A program made the position numbers and the translations under genes. The notes beneath the pieces were generated by a model. That model worked only from the letters and a program-made list of their open reading frames with translations. It searched no databases and was not told where the DNA came from. From an uncultured Collinsella sp. (GTDB lineage: Bacteria; Actinomycetota; Coriobacteriia; Coriobacteriales; Coriobacteriaceae): 64,000 nucleotides of DNA. Numbering within the stretch: position 1 is the first letter of the stretch; every line of letters begins with the position of its first letter. The stretch covers positions 1 through 64,000 of the forward strand of contig UQTV01000005.1 in NCBI GenBank assembly GCA_900544095.1, read 5' to 3'. Of the stretch, positions 27,765-34,847 are shown in pieces.

Positions 27765-28634
27765 TTATTGAGCAATAGCGTAAAGGTCAAACCCGCCCTG
27801 CGGAGTGCTATCGACCGTATCGGGCGCCTGCGAGTTAAAGCTCACGGGAACCATGCGCTTTGAGGCGCGGAAGCGCGTGCCGTCGGTGGCGACGGGCGGT
27901 TCGTCGACGGTGAGCTCGTAGTCGCCGGGCTTGAGCTCGATGCCGTCACCAGCGGAATTGACGTATTGATACTCGTCAATCGTCTGCCCTTTGAGCGTAC
28001 GCCCCACGATGTGGATGAGCATTTGGCTGTCGCCACGCGCGGTGTCCCACATCGCGCCGTCCTTGACCTCGACCGACACATGTACCGAGCGCGTGCGGCT
28101 GAGCGATTGCTCGACAGACATCTCGACCTTGGCGGCGTCTTGACGCTGCTGCTCGACATGGCTCCAAACGCTACCGATTGCCGAGCAGGCGATAACGCCG
28201 GCCATGAAGGCGATGAGGATGGGGCCGAGCGGAGAACGGCGGCCCGCGTCTTCCTCACGAGCCAGGTCGGGGCGATGTGTGGGCGCAGGCGCCTGGGCGC
28301 CTTGCGCGGGCACGTCGAGAATGCTGAAGGATGCCGTGCTGTCGGGGTCGATGGTGTGACGCGGCTGCGGGATCTTTGCCGGCGAGATGGACATGTCCGC
28401 CGGCTCACCGAGTGTGGCCGTGGCATCGGCCTTAGCCTCATCGGCCTCGGCTTGGGCCCAAGCCTGCTCAAAGGTCAGGGGCTCGGCGGCATCGGAGGCG
28501 GCATCAGGCTCGACAGCGGCATCGTTGCCGGTCTCGTCCTCGTCGCTCGACACGTCACGCGACGCGGGCTCGTCCCACTCCTCGTCCGGAGCCTCGCCCT
28601 CGCTATACCACCATTCAAAGTTATCGATATCCAT
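27765..28634 (-). CDS. hypothetical single-pass membrane protein with an acidic cytoplasmic region
   Basis: 289 residues of no family I recognise. The first 130 residues are very rich in Asp, Glu and Ala (EGEAPDEEWDEPASRDVSSD) and are probably disordered. One membrane helix (GPILIAFMAGVIACSAIGSVW) lies near residue 145. The outer domain of about 120 residues has alternating beta-like strands (VHVSVEVKDGAMWDTA, GDYELTVDEPPVATDG). Similar layouts occur in coriobacterial lipid- or wall-associated proteins. It lies 80 bp upstream of the epimerase-like gene on the same strand. Confidence 0.7.
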   Translation of the reverse strand: MDIDNFEWWYSEGEAPDEEWDEPASRDVSSDEDETGNDAAVEPDAASDAAEPLTFEQAWAQAEADEAKADATATLGEPADMSISPAKIPQPRHTIDPDSTASFSILDVPAQGAQAPAPTHRPDLAREEDAGRRSPLGPILIAFMAGVIACSAIGSVWSHVEQQRQDAAKVEMSVEQSLSRTRSVHVSVEVKDGAMWDTARGDSQMLIHIVGRTLKGQTIDEYQYVNSAGDGIELKPGDYELTVDEPPVATDGTRFRASKRMVPVSFNSQAPDTVDSTPQGGFDLYAIAQ

Positions 28635-28720
28635 ACGGGGCGCCCCTTAGGCCTCGCAAATAAACACTCGCTAGTCTTATACCCCCAGACGGCACCGAAG
28701 CTCACCCGCGCCGGACACGA

Positions 28721-28785
28721 AAACCGTCACAACATTCGACGTTTTTCCTCGTTTTCGAGATTTTCATCGAATGTTGTGACGGTTT
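28721..28785. repeat. CCGTCACAACATTCGA inverted repeat, copy 1
   Basis: Arms AAACCGTCACAACATTCGA (28721-28739) and its exact complement (28767-28785) surround a 27-nt loop that holds a small CTCG-TTTT-CGAG hairpin. A second copy lies at 33648-33712. Each copy is followed about 20 bp or less away by a GACAAAGGGAC palindrome. Confidence 0.85.
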
Positions 28786-28805
28786 AGGCGGCAGCCACGC
28801 CGCGA

Positions 28806-28836
28806 ATGTGACAAAGGGACTGTCCTCTTGTCACAT
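28806..28836. repeat. GACAAAGGGAC palindrome, copy 2 (overlaps the MerR-type stop)
   Basis: ATGTGACAAAGGGAC is mirrored by the sequence ending CTTGTCACAT, with one or two mismatches. The TGA stop of the minus-strand MerR-type gene lies inside the right arm. Confidence 0.8.
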
Positions 28837-29700
28837 CTGGAGGGCTACGGGGATTTGGATGCAGCAGAAGTCCTCTTGGTGGGACTCGTCGTAGCTGGTG
28901 GTATCGAGGTAGCAAAAATCGAAGGCATCGCCGATGGGCTGGAGTGCGTGCTCGTCCATGCAGGCCACGATGGCACGAATGCCCTCGGGTTCGTACGGCA
29001 TGCCCCAGCGGCTCATGCACAGGTATGTGCCCTCGGGCAACACCTCGACGCCAATCTCTGCCAGCTCGGCAGGATCGCTCGGCAGCAGCTCCTCGGCACC
29101 GCGCGGCAGCACGGCAAAGGAGCCGGCACCGGCGATGGGGTCGTCGGAATGCAGCGCCTCGCGACGCAACATGGCGCCCCAGCCGCGCATGGGGCGCGTG
29201 CCCGTGAGCGCACGCATGCGCAGAATCGCGCGCATGAGCGTGGGGTGCAGCATCGAACGGCCGCGCTCGATATCGGCCGGGAACTCCTCAAAGACCACGA
29301 AGCGGCGCTCGAACTGCTTGAGCTCCGGTTTGCCCTCGCGCTCGCGCCAATAAACCGCCTCGTCGTAAAAGCTCAGTCGCTCCTGCACGCTCGCACGCTC
29401 GGCTTTGAGCCCGGCAATCTGCCCATCGAGCGCCTGAACCCGCGAGCGCAGGTGATCGGTCATCTCGCCAATGTCGAACGTCGAGGTCAGGCGGTCAATC
29501 TCGTCGAGTTCGAGCCCTAGGTCGCGCAGCATGCAGATCAGACGCATGAGCGGGATCTGCGTGGGCGAATAGAAACGGTAACCTTTTTCGTTAACCACGG
29601 CGGGCTTAAACAGGCCGATCTTGTCGTAGTAGATGAGCGTTTGACGCGAAACGTTAAACAAGCTCGCCATCTCGCTAATCGCATACATACCCGTCTGCAT
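28831..29700 (-). CDS. MerR-family transcriptional regulator
   Basis: About 289 residues from the ATG at 29700 behind GGGAGGACC. The N-terminal winged helix is clear: YAISEMASLFNVSRQTLIYYDKIGLFKPA, then GYRFYSPTQIPLMRLICMLRDLG. A coiled coil follows (VQALDGQIAGLKAERASVQERL). The C-terminal ~150 residues resemble a GyrI-like effector domain as found in BmrR-type regulators. It lies directly downstream of the UbiX gene on the same strand and is the only regulator next to the decarboxylase locus, so it may control it; that link is inference. Confidence 0.9.
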   Translation of the reverse strand: MQTGMYAISEMASLFNVSRQTLIYYDKIGLFKPAVVNEKGYRFYSPTQIPLMRLICMLRDLGLELDEIDRLTSTFDIGEMTDHLRSRVQALDGQIAGLKAERASVQERLSFYDEAVYWREREGKPELKQFERRFVVFEEFPADIERGRSMLHPTLMRAILRMRALTGTRPMRGWGAMLRREALHSDDPIAGAGSFAVLPRGAEELLPSDPAELAEIGVEVLPEGTYLCMSRWGMPYEPEGIRAIVACMDEHALQPIGDAFDFCYLDTTSYDESHQEDFCCIQIPVALQM

Positions 29701-29727
29701 AGGTCCTCCCGACACATCCTTTGACGC

Positions 29728-29760
29728 GAAAAGCCCGCCGCCCACAGGGGCAGCGGGCTC
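29728..29760 (-). terminator. terminator after the UbiX-like gene
   Basis: On the minus strand AGCCCGC and GCGGGCT form a stem around a 14-nt loop, with TTTTCG following. It separates the UbiX-like gene from the regulator gene. Confidence 0.75.
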
Positions 29761-29791
29761 AAACACTCCTCGTATCCTACCCTAAATGCGC

Positions 29792-30370
29792 CTATGACCA
29801 GCGCTTATAGTTTGCACATGACACGCCGACGGCCTCGAGCGCCTTGGCGGCGATGTGATGCACCGCATCGTCGAGCGTGGCGGGGCCGTTGTAAAACGTG
29901 AGCATGGGCGGCATGAGCATGACACCCGGCACACGCGCCAGGCGCGCCATGTTGTCGACATGGATCGCACTGAAGGGCGTCTCGCGCACCATGAGTACCA
30001 GGCGGCGTTGCTCTTTCATCTGCACGTCGGCCGCACGCAGCAACAGGTTTTCGCTGTAACCACTCGCGATGCCGGCAAGCGTCTTCATGGAGCAGGGCGC
30101 CACGATCATGCCATCGACCGGATAGGTGCCGCTTGCAATGGCGGCGCCGATGTTCTTGTTGTCGTAGACCACATCGGCATGCGTGGCAAACTCGTCGAGC
30201 GTCATGCCGAGCTCCTGCTCGATGGTGATCTCTCCCCCGCGCGTGACGACAAGCGCCGATTCGGCGCCGGCCTGGCGCAGGCATTTGAGACACTCGAGGC
30301 CCAGCGCAGCGCCGCTGGCACCAGATACGCCAACGACAATGCGACGGGGACGGACAGAAGACTCAGGCAT
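29792..30370 (-). CDS. UbiX-like flavin prenyltransferase
   Basis: 192 residues. UbiX-type enzymes attach a dimethylallyl group to FMN to make prenylated FMN, the cofactor of UbiD decarboxylases. VVGVSGASGAALGLE near residue 12 is the FMN-phosphate loop, VAPCSMKTLAGIASG near 90 is the second flavin-binding block, and RRLVLMVRETPFSAIHVDNM near 120 matches the prenyl-binding region. It starts with a strong AAGGAG site and lies 37 bp after the UbiD gene, as in lpdB/lpdC or bsdB/bsdC loci. Cytoplasmic dodecamer expected. Confidence 0.94.
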   Translation of the reverse strand: MPESSVRPRRIVVGVSGASGAALGLECLKCLRQAGAESALVVTRGGEITIEQELGMTLDEFATHADVVYDNKNIGAAIASGTYPVDGMIVAPCSMKTLAGIASGYSENLLLRAADVQMKEQRRLVLMVRETPFSAIHVDNMARLARVPGVMLMPPMLTFYNGPATLDDAVHHIAAKALEAVGVSCANYKRWS

Positions 30371-30407
30371 GACAACTCCTTACTTAGTTACTCGGTAGGG
30401 TTACTTA

Positions 30408-31895
30408 CTAGAAAGCAATCTCCTTGGCCCACTTGTCACGGTCGATCTCCATGAACTGCGAGCGGATGAAGTTCTTCTTGAGGTCGAACGGAACCGTGCA
30501 GTCGAAGATGGCCTTGCAGGCGATGCCGTGCTCGCGGATCGAAGGATCGAACGCGGGGTCGTTGGACGGGTCGAGCACGTGGCAGTGGCAGCCGGGGATG
30601 GTGATGAGGTCGACGTCGGCCTGGAAGCGCGTGGTCATGGCCCACATCACGTCGCTCATGTCGAAGATGTTGACGTCTTCGTCAACCAGGATCACGTGCT
30701 TGAGCTCGGAGAATGCCGAGAAGGCGAGCATGGCGGCGTTGCGCTGACGGCCCTCGTCATTTTTGCTCGACTTCTTGAACTGCATGATGGCAACGAACTT
30801 GCCGCCGCCGCAGGGGGCGGCGTGAACGTTGAGCAGGCGGCCCGGGATAGCGGTCTCGACCATCTTGTAGATGGAAGCCTCGGTGGGGATGCCCGCCATG
30901 GACACGTGCTCGTGCGAAGGACCGATGCAGCTCTCCATGATGGGATTGACGCGTGTGGTGACGGCGGTGATCTTGATCACCGGGCAGACCTTGGCGCCAC
31001 CGGTGTAGCCGGGGAACTCGGGCATGGCATAGCCGTGGCCGTTGACATCCTCGTTGATGGTCTCGTCGTGCATGAGGTAGCCCTCGAGCACGTACTCGGC
31101 ATTGGCAATGCACTTCTGCGGAACGGTGATGCAGTCGGCAAGCTCGACGGCGTGGCCGCGCAGGGCGCCGGCGATCTGCAGCTCGTTAAAGCCGAGCGGC
31201 GTGGTGGGAGCCTCGAAGCCGCAGCACATGTACACGGCGGGGTCCAAGCCGATGGAGATGGAGATGGGCATGTCCTCGCCGCGCTGGCAGTACTCGTCAA
31301 AAAAGGCGCCAAGGTGACGGCTGCCCGGGGTGATCCACATGGCGAGCTTGTCCTTGTCGACACAGGAGAAGCGGTGGATGGTCACGTCGGACTGGGAGCC
31401 GTCGGGGCTCGTGCCGTAGGCGAGGCCCATGGTGATGTAGGGGCCGCCGTCGACGGGTGTGTTGGTGGGAGCGGGAACGATCTTGCGCAGGTCAAAGCCC
31501 TCGTCGGTCGCCTTGTACACGACCTCCTGGCAGTCGACGTGCGCGCCCTCGGCGATCTGCTTAGGCGCAATCAAGCTCTCGAAGCGCTTGCCGATCTCGA
31601 GGCCCAGGTGCTCCTCGTCAAGGTCGAGCAGGGCGGCAACGCGCTTGCGGCTGGCAAGCATGCCGATGCAGACCTTGGCATCGTCAAAGCCCTTGACGTT
31701 GTTGAAGACCATCGCCGGACCCTCTTTGGTCGGACGCATAACGGTACCGCCGGCACCGACGTGGCGATAGACGCCCGAGACCTCGGCGTCCGGGTCGACC
31801 TGGGTGTCGGTCTCGAGCAGCTGGCCCGGCATCTCACGCAAAAAGTCGAGCGCGGAGCGCAGGTCGTGGATCTGGGAAGCATCGGTAGTGGACAT
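30408..31895 (-). CDS. UbiD family prenylated-FMN-dependent decarboxylase
   Basis: 495 residues, the size of aromatic-acid UbiD enzymes such as LpdC and BsdC. The start is the ATG at 31895 behind GAAAGGAGC. Recognisable segments are RKRVAALLDLDEEHLGLEIGKR, VPAPTNTPVDGGPYITMGLAYG, WITPGSRHLGAFFDEY, IPTEASIYKMVETAIPGRLLNVHAAPCGGGKFVAIMQF and HVILVDEDVNIFDMSDVMWAMTTRFQ, matching the two-domain UbiD fold. I did not map the E-R-E catalytic triad with certainty. With UbiX and a DASS transporter adjacent, the substrate is likely an imported hydroxybenzoate- or cinnamate-like acid. Confidence 0.93.
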   Translation of the reverse strand: MSTTDASQIHDLRSALDFLREMPGQLLETDTQVDPDAEVSGVYRHVGAGGTVMRPTKEGPAMVFNNVKGFDDAKVCIGMLASRKRVAALLDLDEEHLGLEIGKRFESLIAPKQIAEGAHVDCQEVVYKATDEGFDLRKIVPAPTNTPVDGGPYITMGLAYGTSPDGSQSDVTIHRFSCVDKDKLAMWITPGSRHLGAFFDEYCQRGEDMPISISIGLDPAVYMCCGFEAPTTPLGFNELQIAGALRGHAVELADCITVPQKCIANAEYVLEGYLMHDETINEDVNGHGYAMPEFPGYTGGAKVCPVIKITAVTTRVNPIMESCIGPSHEHVSMAGIPTEASIYKMVETAIPGRLLNVHAAPCGGGKFVAIMQFKKSSKNDEGRQRNAAMLAFSAFSELKHVILVDEDVNIFDMSDVMWAMTTRFQADVDLITIPGCHCHVLDPSNDPAFDPSIREHGIACKAIFDCTVPFDLKKNFIRSQFMEIDRDKWAKEIAF

Positions 31896-32038
31896 AGCGT
31901 GCTCCTTTCGGGAGAGTGCCCGGCGACGGGAGTGCCGCCGGGCTGGGTAACGTAGTGGGGCCGCAGCGCTTATAGATGGAGCGCTTGGCAACTCGCGGTT
32001 CAAGCACTCGGCTGTTTACAGCCCAAGCGCTCGGCCGC

Positions 32039-33496
32039 TTACATCAGGCCAAAGAGATGGAACCAGGCGGCCTCGACCAGCACGACGATAAAGACGACCG
32101 CGGTGAGGGGAATGCCCATGCGCATGGCTTCTTTGGAGGTGTAGCCGCCGGCGTCCTTGCCCTCGCCGATAAGGATCGGCAGGTTATGGAACGGCAGGAT
32201 GTAGTGGATGTTGATGGACGTGAAGACGATGAGTGCCACGGCGAGCGGGCTCACGCTGGAGCCGGCCGCGAAGCTGATGAACGCCGGCACGCACACGCCG
32301 AGTACGGCCATGACCGAGCCCATGAACATGTGGATGATCATGGAGAGCGCGGCGACAAGCAGAGCGAACAGGAAGATGTTCTCGGGCACGGAGCTGGGAA
32401 GCACGACGTCGGCGATCCAGGCGTTCATGCCGGTGGCACCGCCCACAGAGCCTACGGCCATGGCGGCCGTCAGGAACATGAGGGACTTGATGTCGACAGC
32501 ATTCCAGCTGGCGGGGGTGAGGACCTCGCCGATGACGGGCATGGCGAGGCAGACGCCGATGGCCAGGGTGACCCAGCCGATGTAGTCGCCCGAGACGGTG
32601 AGCCACAGCGCAATGGCGATGACAAGCCACACGATGGTGCGGATCTCCTTGACGGAGAGCTTGCCGAGCGCGGCCTGCTTGGCCACGATCTGCTCGCGAT
32701 CGTAGACGAGCTCCTTGCTGGGCTTAAAGAGGAAGAGGCCCAGGAACAGGGTGCACAGCAGCGCGACAAGCATGGGCACGCTCATGTACAGGAACCAGTC
32801 GACGAAGGACGGGCTCATGCCGCCGGCCTCGGCGCTGTACTGCGCAACGAGCGGGTTGAGCGTGGAGTCGCCCGTCAGGAAGAACATGGAGCCCGGGGCG
32901 GCAGCGGCAAACACGAGGAAGCCGAGCTTGCCGCGGTCGTCGTCACCGTAGCCGGCGGACTCGGCGATAACCGAGACGACGGCGAGGATGAGGAAGGCGC
33001 GGGGGAACGGATGCGGGATCAGCAGCGACAGCACAAAGGTGAGCGCGAAGATTGAGATGATGAGCGACTTGGCATCGCGCACGAACTTGAGCATAAACGC
33101 ATAGGCGATGCGCTCGCCCAGGCCCGACTCCTTGACCGCGCTGGCGATGAGGTAGGCGCCGATGACGAGCCACATGGTGGCTTTGGTCCACGAGCTAAAC
33201 GTGGAGGCGACCGTCGCCGAGATGCTCGCGGCACCCGTGTCGTCCACGCACACCTTGAACAGAACGAGCAGCGCGCAATAGAGCAGGCCCACAAAGCCCG
33301 GCTGTGCCACGCCACACACCCAGAACACCACCGTGGCGAGCGTCAACGCCAGACAGGTCTGACCGCCGACCGTAAGCTCGACCGTCGAGCTCAGCTCCGC
33401 CAAAGGAAGAAACTTCACCAGCAAAAAGACAACGATACCCAGCACAAAGCCAATTTCGCGCTTGGTGATCTTAAACGCCTTCTTTTCCGCTTCCAT
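32039..33496 (-). CDS. DASS (SLC13) family dicarboxylate/anion transporter
   Basis: 485 residues with about eleven to twelve hydrophobic segments. ETGFVLGIVVFLLVKFLPLAELS-type first span, FSSWTKATMWLVIGAYLIASAVKESGLGERIAY near residue 105, and IPHPFPRAFLILAVVSVIAE match the divalent-anion:Na+ symporter family. The substrate could be a dicarboxylate or an aromatic acid; the neighbourhood favours the UbiD substrate or its product. The start is the ATG at 33496 behind AAAGG. A 143-bp spacer to the UbiD gene holds a GC-rich hairpin (GCCCGGCG/CGCCGGGC, 31918-31943). Confidence 0.9.
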   Translation of the reverse strand: MEAEKKAFKITKREIGFVLGIVVFLLVKFLPLAELSSTVELTVGGQTCLALTLATVVFWVCGVAQPGFVGLLYCALLVLFKVCVDDTGAASISATVASTFSSWTKATMWLVIGAYLIASAVKESGLGERIAYAFMLKFVRDAKSLIISIFALTFVLSLLIPHPFPRAFLILAVVSVIAESAGYGDDDRGKLGFLVFAAAAPGSMFFLTGDSTLNPLVAQYSAEAGGMSPSFVDWFLYMSVPMLVALLCTLFLGLFLFKPSKELVYDREQIVAKQAALGKLSVKEIRTIVWLVIAIALWLTVSGDYIGWVTLAIGVCLAMPVIGEVLTPASWNAVDIKSLMFLTAAMAVGSVGGATGMNAWIADVVLPSSVPENIFLFALLVAALSMIIHMFMGSVMAVLGVCVPAFISFAAGSSVSPLAVALIVFTSINIHYILPFHNLPILIGEGKDAGGYTSKEAMRMGIPLTAVVFIVVLVEAAWFHLFGLM

Positions 33497-33547
33497 CTCC
33501 CCACCTTTCTTGTTGGGGGCGCTCCGGATTCGCGGCCACGTTGCCAC

Positions 33548-33580
33548 TTAAAAAGGGGCGCCCGTTATCGGACGCCCCTT
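33548..33580 (-). terminator. terminator between the LpdD-IDI gene and the transporter
   Basis: On the minus strand AAGGGGCG pairs with CGCCCCTT, followed by TTTAAG. It lies about 160 bp after the fusion gene stop and just before the transporter start, so the fusion gene may have its own transcript, or readthrough may be regulated. Confidence 0.75.
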
Positions 33581-33647
33581 ACGTTGCGCTGTGTTGTGGC
33601 AATACAGTCAAGCGGGATTTTTGGATGAGAAGCGATCCTCTGGACAA

Positions 33648-33712
33648 AAAGCGTCACAACATTCGACGCTTTTCCTCGTTTTCGAGATTTTCATCAAATG
33701 TTGTGACGGTTT
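33648..33712. repeat. CCGTCACAACATTCGA inverted repeat, copy 2
   Basis: GCGTCACAACATTCGA (33651-33666) and TCAAATGTTGTGACGG (33694-33709) keep the arms and the loop with the CTCG-TTTT-CGAG hairpin seen in copy 1. Confidence 0.85.
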
Positions 33713-33714
33713 GG

Positions 33715-33744
33715 ATGTGGCAAAGGGACTGTCTTTTTTCACAT
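33715..33744. repeat. GACAAAGGGAC palindrome, copy 3 (overlaps the LpdD-IDI stop)
   Basis: ATGTGGCAAAGGGACTGTC and the decayed right arm TTTTTTCACAT. The TGA stop of the minus-strand fusion gene lies inside the right arm. Confidence 0.75.
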
Positions 33745-34686
33745 AGCGAGGGCTGCGCGGATGGAGGGGACCTCCAGAGCCTCGCGGAGCCAGGGGGCCA
33801 GCTGCTCGGGGTGACCCTGCAGGTAGCCTTTAAGCTCGGACGGGGCCACGCGGCGCACTTCCGAGATCTCCTCTTGGTTGATATGCAGCTCGCCCGGCTC
33901 AACATGGGCAAGGTAGACCTCGCACCATTCGCACTCGCAGCGGCCGTCGCCGTGGTCCTCGCGGTACACCACGTGTCCGAGGTGCTTGAGCTGATCGGGC
34001 TCGCGCGTGATGCCAAGCTCTTCGTTGATGCGACGTGCCGTGGCGGCCGCGACGTCTTCCCCGGGGAGCGGATGGCCGGCACAGTCATCGGCCAGCACCC
34101 CGCCCCACAGGCGTTTGAGCGGACTGCGACGACAGAGCAGCAGGCGCGCGTCTTCGCCCTGGCCCTCGACCAGAAGCGTCAGAAATGCCTGATGCAGGAT
34201 TCCCTCGCCGGTATGGGCCTCGATGCGGTCGACGGGGCCAAGCGCCTCGCCGGTCGCGGCATCGACCGCCACGACCTCGGAGCCTGCGCCGCCCTCATCC
34301 CAGCCGGCGCGCAGAATGCGGGCTGCGGCCTCCTCGAGCGCGGCGATGAGTTCCTTGGTGGTATCGAGCATGCGCCGCAAGTCGTCCGCGGTCGCGTTCT
34401 CCACATGAAAACCCGTGCTTGCAACTACCGGCACGCCAAAGCGCGTGGCCAGCGCCGCCGCAATATCGTGCGCCGGAATTTCGTCTCGATGGCACGGAAC
34501 GGCCAGGATGCTCACCGTCGCCGTACGGCCGGGCTCGGGGCGAGGAATGGCCTGCGCCGTGGCGCCCAGGTGCGCAAACTCCGGCGAGCAGGCGTACACC
34601 GCCATGCCTCGCGGCGTCACCGTCAACTGGGCCTCGAGCGCAAACTTGCCCTCGCCCACTACAACCTTTGTCGTGTGCATACCCAT
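33739..34686 (-). CDS. LpdD-like domain fused to a type-1 IPP-isomerase-like Nudix domain
   Basis: 315 residues from the ATG at 34686 behind CAGGAG. Residues 1-120 match the small protein encoded with gallate-type UbiD enzymes (LpdD, proposed prenylated-flavin chaperone): FAHLGATAQAIPRPEPGRTA, then VVASTGFHVENATADDLRR. Residues 140-305 match type-1 isopentenyl-diphosphate isomerase: EAHT (His158), LHQAF (His165), GHPLPGE (His205), CECEWCEVYLA (Glu251, Glu253) and LAPWLREAL. Those metal ligands are kept, but the catalytic Cys position next to GHP is Ala203, with Cys202 one residue earlier. The Nudix helix is the isomerase type (RRINEELGI). It heads the decarboxylase locus. Fusion and function are my reading; no similar fusion is known to me. 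Confidence 0.82.
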   Translation of the reverse strand: MGMHTTKVVVGEGKFALEAQLTVTPRGMAVYACSPEFAHLGATAQAIPRPEPGRTATVSILAVPCHRDEIPAHDIAAALATRFGVPVVASTGFHVENATADDLRRMLDTTKELIAALEEAAARILRAGWDEGGAGSEVVAVDAATGEALGPVDRIEAHTGEGILHQAFLTLLVEGQGEDARLLLCRRSPLKRLWGGVLADDCAGHPLPGEDVAAATARRINEELGITREPDQLKHLGHVVYREDHGDGRCECEWCEVYLAHVEPGELHINQEEISEVRRVAPSELKGYLQGHPEQLAPWLREALEVPSIRAALAM

Positions 34687-34726
34687 GGGATCTCCTGTCG
34701 CCCGCAATGTACCTGAGACCATCTTC

Positions 34727-34767
34727 GCCTGTATTGCGACTATACAGGCAAGCGCAGCCTGCGACAA
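34727..34767 (-). promoter_or_regulatory. promoter of the LpdD-IDI gene with overlapping dyad
   Basis: Minus strand: TTGTCG (34767-34762), 17-bp spacer, TATAGT (34744-34739). An inverted repeat GCCTGTAT/ATACAGGC (34727-34734, 34742-34749; 7-bp centre) overlaps the -10 and could be an operator. A degenerate relative of the GACAAAGGGAC repeat lies at 34761-34788. Confidence 0.5.
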
Positions 34768-34847
34768 AGGAGGCAGGCACCTGACACATTCTGTTAGAGT
34801 TGCAGGGATTGAATCCCGCTTATTCATGCGACATTGGAGTGACAACC

